From: Pseudevernia furfuracea
Lineage: Eukaryota; Ascomycota; Lecanoromycetes; Lecanorales; Parmeliaceae
DNA: 64,000 bases
Direction of reading: 5' to 3'
Assembly: GCA_022315425.1 (NCBI GenBank)
Contig: JAIUPT010000013.1
Location: forward strand, 1,240,001 to 1,304,000
Shown here: one piece after another, positions 1 through 10,798 of the stretch
Numbering within the stretch: position 1 is the first letter of the stretch
Layout of the letters: each line of letters starts with the position of its first letter
The notes under the pieces: generated by a model
The model's input: the letters and a program-made list of their open reading frames with translations, nothing else
Told to the model about the DNA's origin: nothing
Database searches by the model: none
Made by a program: the position numbers and the translations under genes

Positions 1-516
1 CAGGCCGAGAGCGGCGGCGGTCGAGGGTGTAGAAGCCCGCCCAGTTCACGCGGCACGAGGGCGCCGGGAGGGATCCGTACGCGTGCCAGAGGAGGGAGGA
101 GCTGTTGGCTAGGTTGCTGGGAATCATAGAGCAAGGACGGACCATCAGCAACGAACGGTTTTGCGCCGAATTTGTCGGTGTAGGAGTCAAGAGTCAGAGG
201 AAGGGAGGGGGCTGGGCTGGGCTGGGCTGGGCTGGGCTTACCAGACCTGTCATGGGTGGGGAGGCGTTAGCGAATCATTGAATGAATGGATGGATGGATG
301 GATGGAGGGTTTTTCTTGATTGTGTGGTGGGGGGGAGGTTTCGAGTACCCAGTTCCGCTGGTCGACGAAGAGGGCTTGGGCCGAGGTGTGCAGTTGGGCG
401 TACATTTCGCGCTTTGAGGCCCCGGGGGCGAAGTTGGAGGAGGAGGCGTGGACCTGAGGTTGGGTTAGTGATGCATTTTGGAGATCTAGGTATGGATGGG
501 AGTTCTACCATACCAT
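1..516 (-). CDS. Free methionine-(R)-sulfoxide reductase (GAF domain), 5' part, runs off the window
   Basis: Reduces free methionine-R-sulfoxide to methionine with a GAF-fold active site (established for the fRMsr family). Exons on the minus strand are 514-516 (only the ATG), 349-453, 242-246 (five bases) and 1-116, continuing off the left edge. The spliced protein starts MVHASSSNF, carries a QRNWVCNLAN stretch across the microexon, then SLLWHAYGSLP and NWAGFYTLD, which are the family's N-terminal signatures. The reading frame is only maintained if the 5-nt exon is included, because TGG, GTC, TG and C then give W-V-C. Introns are 454-513 (60 bp), 247-348 and 117-241; the last two hold low-complexity repeats. 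The catalytic cysteine region lies outside the window, so activity cannot be judged. Assignment is strong; the exact first exon is inferred from the fit to the family start. Confidence 0.85.
209..238. repeat. (GGGCT)n pentanucleotide tract in an intron
   Basis: About five to six copies of GGGCT in tandem, lying inside the third intron of the methionine sulfoxide reductase gene just before the 5-nt microexon. Confidence 0.85.
281..306. repeat. (GGAT)n tetranucleotide microsatellite in an intron
   Basis: Five to six copies of a GGAT/ATGG unit, inside the second intron of the methionine sulfoxide reductase gene. Confidence 0.85.
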
Positions 517-1453
517 GGTCATGAGCCTTTTCTAATTGCTTCGAATGCACCATTGATTACTCCGTACTTTACTTTTCTTTCGTTCCGCTGGCGATTTGCC
601 AGCATGCGCTAATATCGGGCGCTAGTGGCCCTACGAGATTTCAGATTTCAGATTTCGGCTGGAGTTTTAGGGCTAGGGCTTATGTGACTGGAGTCTATGC
701 CAATAAGGAGTGTATCTGCTAACTATCCTCGCACCAATAATTTTGACTGAGTCACACAAGCCCAACATGAGAAAAGGTCTCGCGTGATGTGACTCCAGCG
801 TCGCGGAACACGGCTCTCATCTCCGAGTTGAACATTGCTCTAATCTCCAAGTTGAACGGCTGCATGCTTCACGAATCATCTCCCCGTGACCAATATTGCT
901 CAACCCGCCGTTATCGACTCTCAGGTCGTGCATGCATAATATAATCGAATCAAGAAAGTTGGACCGTTGTAGATCCAGTGCATTGCGGGCGAAGTTTTGA
1001 AGTTTTGTAGTATTATTGACCAACTACGAGTACCGACTACACTTGGTTGCACTGCATTTCGTGTGAGGTCAAAGCTCAAGAAAGTAACGTGCAAGTGCCC
1101 CACGGTCTCGGAATGACCAAATGGCTATCCAGTGAATAGGTAGGAGAGGGAGGTGTATACGTCCAATTCCACTTAGAAAAATGAGCTCCACTCAAGATGA
1201 AACCTGTTCAGAAGAATTCAATCGGTCTCTCATCAGATGCCGGTCAAAAGCTGCAAGGAAGGTCTTTGGGCCTCCGGTGGTTGATTCTCCAGCAGGGCGG
1301 AAGCCGCTGCCTCTGGCTTCCCCGGGTCAAAAAAGTGAAATTGGAGACGTGTCTGGTGTTATTAGTTTTTTAGTACTATCTCAAATTAAAAAATCTTCTC
1401 AAACATAATGGCTGTGGCCCTTTTCGGTTTTTCTTGAGTTGGAGAATGAGTTG
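517..1453. other. Intergenic, divergent side of the sulfoxide reductase
   Basis: No coding sequence with recognisable homology is visible. The stretch must hold the promoter of the minus-strand sulfoxide reductase and the 3' region of the kinase-TPR gene. A short direct duplication TTTCAGATTTCAGATTTC occurs near 640-656. Short open frames here look random. Confidence 0.6.
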
Positions 1454-4400
1454 TTAATAAGCCCAGTCGACCCCATATTCGATTAGCAAGTCTCTAACTC
1501 GTCGTGCCTTTTGATCGAAAGCTTGCCACACTTTGTCAGAGGCATTACGAGAGGCGAATTGTTTTTCGAATGAGTCCAACTTAGACTGTCTTCTCCGCGG
1601 GTCTGGTTTTCGTATTCCGGAATAGCTTTTGTAATTGGTGGCGCGGTCAACAATGTGCGTAGATTTCGTGTCCACTCGAGAAGCCTCTGTAAGCCGCTCC
1701 TCCTGTGCCGAGGTACTTGTGCCGTTCGAACTAGGGAGCGTTCTCGCCCCTTCATCATCTCCCGCGTCTGGGTATTGGTTGGCTGCGGAAACCCATTCAT
1801 CCAGAGTTTGTTTGCGCTTTATGGTGTCAGGATGGCCAGAGCCTAAGGTTGTCTCGGAGAGGCGAACAACTTTCGAGATCAGGGTCAGGGCTTCTTTGTG
1901 TCTTTTCCGTGCATGCCATATTACAGCCAGATCGCGCATGGATACGAGTGTCTTTGGATGGCTCTCGCCTGATAGCTCCTTTTTTCTATCCACCACTTGT
2001 ATAGCGAGTCTTTCCGCTTCGTCCCATCGTTCTTGTCCAATGTATACTTTCGTGAGGTTACCCATGCTAGCCAATGTAGATGGATGGTCCGGCTCCAGGC
2101 TTGTCTGTCTCGAGCTCATCACATGCAACGCTAATGCTTCTGCATTTTCCCACTGTCCTTGCCTCATGTATGTCAACGACAAATGTCCCATGCTGTTCAA
2201 CGTCATAATATGTTCTCGGCCGAATTCCGTTATGTTTGCATCCATGATACGCTTTTGCAATGTTGCGGCCTCGCCCAATCGACCTTGGCGGGAGTAAGTT
2301 GAAGCCAAGTGGCTCAGGACGAGCAGTCTTTCTGACACATTCACTTCCATCTTTGAGCTCGCATCGACTGTTTGCAGTTGCACCTCTTCTGCATCTTTCC
2401 ATCGTCCTTGGGAAGAATAGATTGACCCCAAGCGAAGCATGTCAGTCACTGTGGAAGGATGCTCCGGAGTTTTACTTTTTCTTATCCCTACCACTTCCGT
2501 GGCTATTTCCTCCGCCTCCTTCAATCGTCCTTGCTGCTGGTACATATTTGCGAGAGCCATCAACGTAGTCAAATTCAGGGGATGGTCCCTCCCCAAATCT
2601 TCCTCTTTCATTCTCAAAATTCGTAGAAGATAGTCTTCCCTTTGTCCCTGCTGTCCCTGCCAATCTGCCTGCGTTCCGACTGTTGACATTGTTGGTAAGA
2701 TTAGATTAGTGCCAGACTGCTCATACTGCTTAAAATTAGTCGACATTTTTGCCCGATCATCAAATCGTAAGTGTTACCTGTACTGTCTCTGTCTCCCACC
2801 TTTTCCAGAAATCTTGTTCTTTGTCAAAAGAGGTCAAAAGTTCCGAGATGTTCATGGTGTCTGGGTTTTCTAAGCCTAATGTATTCTTCCTGATTTCTAG
2901 CACTTGCTTTCCCAGTCGTTCTGCCTTTTCCCATTTCCCTTGATCTTGAAATATTGACGCGAGATTGCTCAGGCTGGTCAATGTGACCGCAGCATCCAAT
3001 GTTAGTTCTGATAGGCTTGCGGTCACTGCTTGCGTCTGCAGCAACTCGGCCTCTTTCCACTTTTTTTGTTTTGCATATATCAATGCTAGGCTACTCCTGG
3101 TACTTATTGTATCTGGGTGTCTTTCCCCTAGTGTTTCTGAATTGCACTGTAAGACCTGTGTCTCCAGCTTCTGAGCCTCTTCCCATTGTTCTTTCAAAAG
3201 GAAGACTTTGGTTAGTGTGGACTTCAGGAACACACTGATTTGATGATCAACTCCAACAACGCTTTCCAAGTCAGCGATTTCCTTTCTGATTCGTGATGCA
3301 GCTTGGTCCAAGTTTCCTTTCTCGAGATAGTAACGACCACTTGTCGTTGATCTGGTAATGGCATGACCTCGATATGAAGACAGGTTGTAGACACCTTGCC
3401 GAGGAGGTGGTCTTGAGCTGCCATATCGCACTCGATCGATCTCGGAAGTAAGCTCTCCTTGAGACCTTGCAGCTCGCTTTAGAAGAGCTGAAGCTTTGAC
3501 ATCATCCTTATCTACGCCAAATCCGAGCGTGTAGCAGAATGAGAGCTCAAAAGCCGCACGCTGTGAAGTAAGCGCAAGCCCAAAAGGCTTGACGACTTTC
3601 TCTTCTAGGCATGAGGCGATGTAGGTACGGACCCTATAGTCAGATCGGTAAAGGCGGAATATTGACGGAGTCACCTAATTCCAATTAGCTTAGATCTGTG
3701 TATGAGAAATTGTGGTTCACTCGTACCCGAAACTCTTTTGAAAACATCCGCAGATCTTTTTCAAGCGTCTCGACAGTAGGAGTTTCTGTAATTCTGCCAG
3801 CAGTAAATATAATATCCTATTCAAACATGAACGAAAACCCTACTTGTCTGGTGTAAGAAGACACGCTAATTGGCCAAGATTTGAGCATCGTTTAGCTGGG
3901 TCAGTGGCCAAGGACAGATGAAAGAGCTGGTGAAGATTACACCTTTGTTCATCACTCATATCAGTCGTTTCAATAACCAACTGATGGGCAACGGTTGATG
4001 TTGCCTGTTCCGATTGCAAATTTTCGTAAATACTGCGATGTGCTGTCTCCCCGCTATGGTAGAACAAAAGCCACAAGCACAGTAGACCAAAAGAGTAAAC
4101 GTCCATTTTTATCGCGCTCGCGCTATGAATTGGACGGTGATGCCATTCTGGAGCAGTCCAATGTGGAGTTCGGGGCATAAGTACCGCATCGTTGGTACCG
4201 CCAAGCCAAGTGGAATATCCAAAGTCTGCCACTTTGGCAACATACTGTTTTGAATCATTCTTGAATACTAGAACATTTGCAGGTTTAATGTCTCCATGAA
4301 TAATGCCTTTCTTCGCATCAGTCATGCTCTTGAGACTAGAACAATCCCTTGGTTGCTCACCGTTCAGATGCAAATCTGAGACTGCCGTAGCAATTTCAGC

Positions 4401-4928
4401 ACATAGCCTAAGTCTGTTCTTTAGGTCCAACCTCGTCCCCGCGTCATGCTCCATAAATGTCTTGAGGTCCCCATGTTGGGTCTTTTCAAACACTAAAACG
4501 GGCCATACCCTCTCGCTCTCAGGCTCAATGTCCCAGCATATCCCCTCGAGCCTATTGATATTTCGATGGCTACGAATGGATTTGTGACCCAATACCGAGA
4601 TCTCAGCTACCAGCGCTCGAAATATTGCTGTTATCTGCGCCTCGGACAGATCTGAATCGACAGACGCTAGCCGTTTGAATGCAAAGGCTGTTTCCAAGTC
4701 TACTGAAGATTGGCTTATTGCTGCTGTACCGCCCTGGCCGATGTTGGCTTGTCCCGCATCCCATGAGATTGGAAGGAAATCAATGTTGAGATTTTGGGCA
4801 ATCCCGAGAAAGGTGAGAAGATCATAGTATGTATCCGTGACTGCTGCTGATGGTAAAGTAGCACTTTGGAAGAGCTTCCCCGAGCTTGTATAAGATATCA
4901 GTCTATCTAGACGGCTATCTGATGACAT
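1454..4928 (-). CDS. Protein kinase - Sel1-like - tetratricopeptide repeat protein
   Basis: Four exons: 3844-4928, 3727-3793, 2778-3674 and 1454-2725, with introns of 50, 52 and 52 bp; frames join exactly, giving about 1106 residues. The first exon is a kinase domain: AFKR holds the probable ATP lysine, then HGDIKPANV (catalytic loop with HGD in place of HRD), VADFG (metal-binding DFG) and TAPEW (APE). Next is a Sel1-like helical pair around FELSFCYTLGFGVDKDD, then about ten kinesin-light-chain-type TPRs of the pattern A..YxxQGRxxEAExL. A signalling or scaffold role is likely, with the TPRs binding a partner, but the substrate is unknown. No signal peptide or membrane segment is seen. The start is the first ATG of the kinase exon. 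A MITE begins 67 bp upstream of it. The domain calls are strong; biological role is not assigned. Confidence 0.85.
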
Positions 4929-5325
4929 GATGCGAACTTGTTCCTAGACCAACATGTCGGCCAATTTCACGCTCAAATACCTTAACCTCACCCTACTCCT
5001 TTTTGCAAAACCCTTGGCGGGAGGTTCCCCGGCCTTGGCAGTTTTTTTTTTTTTTTTTGCGTCGGGGAGCGAAATATTAAGAATCCTCTTATAGAACGAC
5101 AACCACATCTGTTCTAATCGTCTAATAAGCTATAGTCGAAAGAGCATATTTGATACTCTTAGATATCAACTTGATATATAGTACACAGCGTTATTGTTGA
5201 TTGTACGTAACGAAGCTTGAAATCTGTCAAATTTTTGAAATTTTCGAAATAGGGCTGAAAAAAGTAAACAAGAATCTGATAATTTGAACTTTGAGCACGT
5301 ATATAGTGACAATCATATATGTTTA

Positions 5326-5416
5326 AAGCTTACAGTTACTTGCGTTGAAATCCTCGTAATTGATTCTCTATTTCGCATTACTTGTATATAAAACGCAGCA
5401 TTATTATACGTTGTGT
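5326..5416 (+). repeat. Inner inverted repeat, left arm
   Basis: Runs from AAGCTTACAGTTACTTGCG to TTATACGTTGTG and pairs, with few mismatches, with the right arm at 5508-5597. The loop between arms is about 91 bp. The arm is far longer than ordinary hairpins and is nested inside the outer MITE termini. Confidence 0.85.
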
Positions 5417-5507
5417 AAGGGGAAATCTATGATTTTTATCAAAAAATCATGATTCTTGTCAAGAATTTCAAAAAAATAAACAAAGAATCTCAAACTTGAG
5501 CACCTTT

Positions 5508-5597
5508 CACAACGTATAATAACGCTGTGTTATATATACAAGTAATGCGAAATAGAGAATCAATTACGAGGATTTCAACGCAAGTAATTGTAAGCTT
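5508..5597 (-). repeat. Inner inverted repeat, right arm
   Basis: Reverse complement partner of 5326-5416; begins CACAACGTATAAT and ends GTAAGCTT. Confidence 0.85.
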
Positions 5598-5730
5598 CGC
5601 ATATACGTGGTTATTCTTTTATACGTGTCTGAAATCTACGATTTTACGACTTGTTTACCCTCGACTAAAAAAAAAAAAAAACTGCCGAGGCCGCCCAGGA
5701 ACCTCCCGCCAAGGGTTTTGCAAAAAGGAG

Positions 5731-6146
5731 TATGACTAATCCTCCTTATAATTGGCTCGCTGGACTAGCCGAAAGAACCCCGCACACCACGCGGAAATAC
5801 CACACAAAAGATTTTTCTAACCAACAAGCCGTTGTCACTCGAAGAGAAGAAGAAATGCTATCCCGGACGCTTATTTGTCTTCTCCCACGACTCCACCATT
5901 GGCGGAGTAATCAATAATAAAGAAGTAGAAAGATTACAGCGACAAAGAAGAAATCTGTAAGTCAGCTAACGAATCAGCTCCTATGTTCATTAACATAGGG
6001 TAGTTGGTGGATCAAGCAAGCACATATCTCATCCCGCGGGCGATGGCAATATGTCGCCGACGCCCTACGTACTCCTCGATGATACAAATGTAGTACGATG
6101 TAGTATACCCGCGGTGAATGTACATGGTGATGATTCTTTCAGCTGA
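5731..6146. other. Intergenic between MITE and DUF7730 fragment
   Basis: No clear gene. An N-terminal exon for the DUF7730 gene should lie here if that gene is intact, but I could not find an LPxELRxxIY-type motif on the plus strand. Confidence 0.4.
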
Positions 6147-7100
6147 GCTAAGCGACTTACGCATTGGACGAAACGCCAATTCCATCTTGGTCCTTGCTAC
6201 GAGAATTCGACGGAGGAAGAAGACGAACACGAATTCCGGACGGCTTTAGAACCAAGCCTCTTGAGTCGGCACGAGCGTTGGTGGGATAGCTTTGACTTCG
6301 AGTCGCGTCGTCGCCCTGGCTTTCCACGCGTGACACTCAATTTAGACACAGCCTTGCTCTTTACTTGCCGTCAGATCTGTCGTGAAGCGGAACACACACT
6401 CTACGCGACGAACACGTTCTCTTTCAGGAGACCGAACGCTCTTCACGCCTTCATGCGCGGTGCTGGACGTAGCCCAGAGGCAAAAAATCTGGCAGTCCGC
6501 AAGATCCATCTGAGCGTCGACATTGTTTTGAGGCATGAAGAGTACGCTTGGAACGAGGCATTATCGCTCATGGTGCAAAAGCTCCCAGAAGTGAACAACG
6601 TCTGCGTTACCACCAATCAGAGGCCTCGGACTCCACCAGGATTTCAGCGTACTATCACAAATCCTGCCGTGGGGAGAAACTTTTTCCTTCGAGGTGTACT
6701 TGAGCTTCGTAAGCTGCCGCTGTTAGAGTTTGATTTGGTTGTGTCGGGATGTAATTATTCCGAGACTTGGGTGCCGCGAAAGACCCCAACTCGGTGGACG
6801 CAAGCTCAAAGAGTCGAACGGGCGCATTTCGTCAAATCAGTGGTACTCGGGCGGACTGATATTGAACTAACATTATATAGAACATGCTTAGGCGCCTTTC
6901 ATCTGCTGCAGATGGAAATTAAGACGATCTTTTCCTGGATGTTACACGAGGATCAGTGCTTTATAGAAGTTGTGCATAGTGATAGGATGAGACTGGTTTC
7001 ACTACTTAAAGTACCGTTTTGGATCTTCGAGTTTATCGATTCCCCTCTCCACGAGGTCGGAGTTCGGTTGAGCCTTTGTACCGGTCCAGCACTTCTCTAA
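6147..7100 (+). CDS. DUF7730-type (F-box-like) protein, N-terminus missing or on an unlocated exon
   Basis: The open frame begins after a stop at 6144-6146 and runs to 7100. The reading HWTKRQFHLGPCYENSTEEED, then LDTALLFTCRQICREAEHTLY and TNTFSFRRP, matches the middle of fungal DUF7730 proteins, where LLxxCRQIxxEAxxxLY follows the F-box-like leader. The usual leader (LPxEIRxxIY) is absent, and the first in-frame ATG lies only inside HAFMRGAG, well into the domain. Either an upstream exon is spliced on near 6140 (a TTTCAG acceptor sits just before) or the gene is 5'-truncated, possibly by events that placed the MITE nearby. Function is unknown; related domains are thought to be protein-interaction modules. 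It neighbours a second family member at 8484. Confidence 0.55.
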   Translation, partial: AKRLTHWTKRQFHLGPCYENSTEEEDEHEFRTALEPSLLSRHERWWDSFDFESRRRPGFPRVTLNLDTALLFTCRQICREAEHTLYATNTFSFRRPNALHAFMRGAGRSPEAKNLAVRKIHLSVDIVLRHEEYAWNEALSLMVQKLPEVNNVCVTTNQRPRTPPGFQRTITNPAVGRNFFLRGVLELRKLPLLEFDLVVSGCNYSETWVPRKTPTRWTQAQRVERAHFVKSVVLGRTDIELTLYRTCLGAFHLLQMEIKTIFSWMLHEDQCFIEVVHSDRMRLVSLLKVPFWIFEFIDSPLHEVGVRLSLCTGPALL

Positions 7101-8483
7101 AACATGTTCATGATACTGGAATTCGAATGCCAAAATTTTGTCGTGTAATGACACTGGTCGACCCAAAAACAACCCCCCAAGACCATCATGTCATCAAACT
7201 CTTTCGAGCTTGGAACTACTTTTCTCCAGGGGATCGAAGCTGAGGTCCAAATCTTGATTCTTTTTAAGAGGGCGGGCCCAGAGGTACGGTGATGAAAACG
7301 ATTAATTATCTATTTCAGAGTATCTCTGAAGGTAGTCTTATATGTGCTACTGATTAGGTGGCTAACAATGCAACCTTCACGTACTTGGCGACAACGGCTG
7401 GGAGATAGAGGAAAATTAACGGCCAAAAACCCTTCTAGCTTGTACATGTCAAAAGACCGGGGTTGAAACCTTCTCAAAAGAATCAGGAAAAGAAGACAAT
7501 CCTAGGAAAGAAGATAAGTCACGACGCCAACAACGAGGCGGGTGGTATGCGCCTGGAGACGCCAATACAAAATGAACTGCGAAGTCAAGCGGCAACGTTC
7601 ATGTAACAATATGGACTGCAAATACAATGGCGGTGTAAGATGTTGATTATGCTAAGGTACCGAGGTCCCTTATCTCGGTTGACATCGGCTAACGCTCATT
7701 TTATACACATCTCTCAGCATTCAAGGTCTACCGAAGAAAACCGAAAAGATCAATGTCTTAGCCCCCTCCAAGTCGAGCTAGTGTCAGACTTGTGGAAAAG
7801 GGAGCCTCTCAAAAATAAGATCGAAGCAATGAGCAGGAAAATCACTGCCAAATTCGGGCTTCCTCTGACATCATAAGATACCGAAGCAAACTAGATGGGA
7901 TCTGAGAATGCTCGCCGACAGTTTCCGACCAATGTTTATGAATGCCAATCAAGTTGAAATAAATCTGAAATAATCGTTTGTTATTGACTTCAGTGTTTGC
8001 TAGTAGCAAACACCAATTTTGCTATTAGTACGGAATCACTACGAATTCTACCTGCAATTGTAAGACCTCTATCGTCTGAACTCGAAGACGACTTATAGAA
8101 AAACTTAGCTACTCTGCTGACGAGCCTGTTAATGATCCTAGAGTTGAGAATACTCATCATGATCAGTTTTTGGGACGTCTTCTCTCCCAATATTTATAAA
8201 TACATATTTAAATGTCTCAGGCTTATCCTATATAGGTGGAAGTGGCAGCCCCGTGACCTCTTTCTCGGGCGTCGGCTTTGCTTCAGCCCCGCCTTTTATT
8301 CTTGTCCGCGATTTTTGTCACACCAGACCTACTCTCTTCCACCTTGACTTCTTACCTCACCAGTACTCTCTGATTTCAAGACGTTGAGTATTGAGCAATT
8401 GCTTTTCCAATAGGACAGCTCACATTCCTATCTCCTGCAAATCTCGCACTTTATACGACCTCAAGACGTCGAGCTTCTCACCG
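7101..8483. other. Intergenic, 1.4 kb
   Basis: No coding sequence recognised. TATA-like stretches occur at about 8195-8213 (TATTTATAAATACATATTT) and 8228-8236 (CCTATATAGG); they may serve the CCHC-DUF7730 gene that starts at 8484. Confidence 0.5.
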
Positions 8484-10148
8484 ATGGATCGTACCACCCG
8501 AAAGCGTGGTCCTCTCACCGACGAACAAAAAGAGCACAGACGTGATCACAACCTCTGCATGTACTGCGGAGACCCAGAACACGGCATCACTGAGTGTTTC
8601 AGGCGTCCAACGAAGCGAAAGACTGTGCCCGACATGACCAATCCGGAGAATCCAGTGTCACCTAAACATTTGCACTGGTATGCTCACCTTGGAAACCTTT
8701 GCACACGCTACAACCTGCTACACCTTGCTAATTTATCATCTCTCTCTGACTAACCTCTTCTCCTCAGGCCACCTGCCGTTATCGGTACCACTTCCAAAAA
8801 AACGGACGAGACTTTCAAGGAAGTTGGCCTTCTCACGATACCCCGAGAGCTCCGTAACAAAATTTACGAAGAGCTTCTCTGTCTAGAGGAGTTTCAAATT
8901 CAGCAATTCGGATCATGGAGGAAGCTCAGTCCCAAGATTCTCGCTGTGAGCAGACAAATCCATCACGAGGCATCAGAGGTACTCTATGACAAGAACGGTT
9001 GGATCACCCTCACGGTCGTTGACTGGATGGTGAAATCATTAGCTGGCGCTTCAATTCAATCTTGTGCAGGGTTTCCCGGCGACAACCAGCCCATCGCACG
9101 ATATAAGAACGACCAGCTTTCTAAATCTGCGATCCTAGCCATCAGTCTGTACCGAGATTCAGATATAGCAGCTCAGACAATGGTTGACATGGTTGACCTG
9201 GTTATCCCATTGGCTGCCATGCCACGCTTTTGCCGGCTCCTCACCCAGTCCCGATGGGTAAGAGACCTGGACCTTGTCTTACATTTCAGTCACCGCCCCA
9301 GGGAGCGCGATCTAAGCCGTCTATTAGGATGCTTAGGTCAGGCCCGCGGGCTTCGAAGTGTGGCTGTCACAGGTGCTGAGCCACCCTGGGCCGTGGTCAA
9401 TACTGCTCTCCTGATGACGCATAACTACACGAGGATGGCGGAGATCGTAAACATTGTGTCAGCATGCCAAGAGAGTAGCAAGCACGAGTCAAAGCACGGT
9501 CGGACGCTTGCCGCTCGAAACGTTGTGCAAGATGGGGCGGATTTTGTCGACTGGTGGCTGGACGCGATAAAACCACGGATGGCGCACTTGCAACTCGATG
9601 GCAGCGAAGAAATGGATGAGCTACTTCAGACAAGAGCTGACATGGGGTTCTCTTGCGCCTCGCTTTCCACTGCATTGGGCGATATAGACGCAGCACAACG
9701 GGCAATCGAAAGTACCCTCGAGGAACTAACACGGACCGAGCAACTTTCCGAAATACACAAGGCTTGCGCACATTATCACATGGCCCAGACATTTGAAGCA
9801 GTCGGATGGAAGAATGCAGCGCTTTATAGCTATCTTCAAGCACTGCGAATACGCCCTGGCTATGAGGACGCCGATGCCGCAGTGGATCGGATGGAACAAC
9901 ATCTCGGGCCAGGCACGACCCTCGAGGCTGCGAAAGTTAAACACAATCTACTCCACGTTCTTAACTCATTTCGCCATCGGTCTGCAGGCAGCACTTCCAT
10001 CACCAACCGAGAATACACCCAACGAGAATACAGAAGGGTCTTCGAGCAATTCGACGGAACCGCGGCAGAATTTCGCTCCGTGAGCCGAAGTACCGCAGGA
10101 GAAGTGCGTAGATCTCAAGACCCAAGACCCCTCTCTGACCACACATAG
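8484..10148 (+). CDS. CCHC zinc-knuckle + DUF7730 (F-box-like) protein
   Basis: Two exons, 8484-8677 and 8768-10148, with a 90-bp intron; HW is split across the junction and the frame continues, giving about 524 residues. Near residue 25 is CMYCGDPEHGITEC, a perfect C-x2-C-x4-H-x4-C zinc knuckle of the Gag/CNBP type, which binds single-stranded nucleic acid in known cases. After the intron comes LLTIPRELRNKIYEELL, the F-box-like leader of DUF7730 proteins, and then LAVSRQIHHEASEVLYDKN, the second conserved block. The C-terminal third is helical and resembles TPR (HYHMAQTFEAVGWKNAALY). No signal peptide or membrane segment. The zinc knuckle may have been captured from a retroelement gag gene, which is inference. 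The start is the first ATG ahead of the knuckle. Confidence 0.8.
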
Positions 10149-10614
10149 GGCGATCTGGTATTCATGGACCCCACCTATCGAGAATGGCTAGGATGATGAC
10201 TGGGAATTCATCTGTTGCCATCGCTGGTAGTGCCTCCGCGAGAGAGAGAGAGAGAGCCAGCGGTCAGAGCAGAGTCGGTAGAAACGACGGAAACGGATAG
10301 TCAGCGACTACGGGGCCCAATTTTCCTATCGGCAACATATGATTTCTGCCACTACTACTCGTTGTTGTTTTGCGGAGGTGTTTAGTTCGTGTTAGGTTCG
10401 ATTCCTGAATGGTGTTGCGGTGCTTTTTTATTTTCTGTTGTCACCTAGTAGTTAATGCAACACTCTAAATTCCCGGGCGCGTGTACCGCCCCTAAAAGCC
10501 TCCCTAAACCCACACTGCCCCCCCCCCCCCGCGAAGAATTAAACAGACTTTGTTATATCGTTATCTGCGTTCATCAATATAACTTCGATTCAAAAAATTC
10601 CTGAATATTCAATA
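10149..10614. other. Intergenic, left flank of the RIPped transposon
   Basis: Contains a (GA)n tract near 10239-10255 and a run of about 12 C at 10519-10530. No gene seen. Base composition falls sharply in GC from about 10535 onward, before the transposon terminus itself. Confidence 0.6.
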
Positions 10615-10643
10615 GAGACATTTAGCACCCCTTGCACACTCTC
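10615..10643 (+). repeat. Left terminal inverted repeat of the pogo-type element
   Basis: Matches the reverse complement of 13535-13563 at 28 of 29 positions; preceded by TA. Confidence 0.85.
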
Positions 10644-10760
10644 ATGTCCTAAAGCCTGGTTTCCGAGGATAATCGCGTTTAGTACGTGGAATACTAATAA
10701 TGATACCCGTTCTGGTATAGATAACCAACTCGCTTAGTATTTAGTACGAGGCTAAATATT

Positions 10761-10798
10761 TGCTCAGAGGGTGAGCAAATTTGCTCACCCTCTGAGCA
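10761..10798. repeat. Perfect 38-bp palindrome
   Basis: TGCTCAGAGGGTGAGCAAA is followed directly by its exact reverse complement with no spacer. It lies about 146 bp inside the left terminus of the pogo-type element and has kept its GC content although its surroundings are RIPped. It could be a subterminal transposase-binding site, a cruciform or a later insertion footprint. Confidence 0.95.

Larger units (their letters stand above)
4996..5730. mobile_element. 735-bp MITE-like palindromic element with TA target duplication
   Basis: The ends are inverted copies starting CTCCTTTTTGCAAAACCC. The first 33 bp are identical in both arms (4996-5028 and 5698-5730); a 4-bp gap and about 13 further matching bases then lead to a T/A homopolymer in each arm. 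Both ends are flanked by TA (4994-4995 and 5731-5732), as expected for Tc1/mariner-superfamily insertion. No transposase frame is inside, so it is non-autonomous. A second, inner inverted repeat of about 90 bp lies at 5326-5416 and 5508-5597. The interior also has diverged direct repeats near 5262 and 5471 (both with AAACAA-GAATCT and TTGAGCAC). The interior is AT-rich. It sits in the promoter region of the kinase-TPR gene. Confidence 0.85.

Noticed and set aside
10385..10412. Possible tRNA T-loop (GGTTCGATTCC)
   Set aside because: No matching acceptor stem, D-arm or anticodon arm upstream; chance match.
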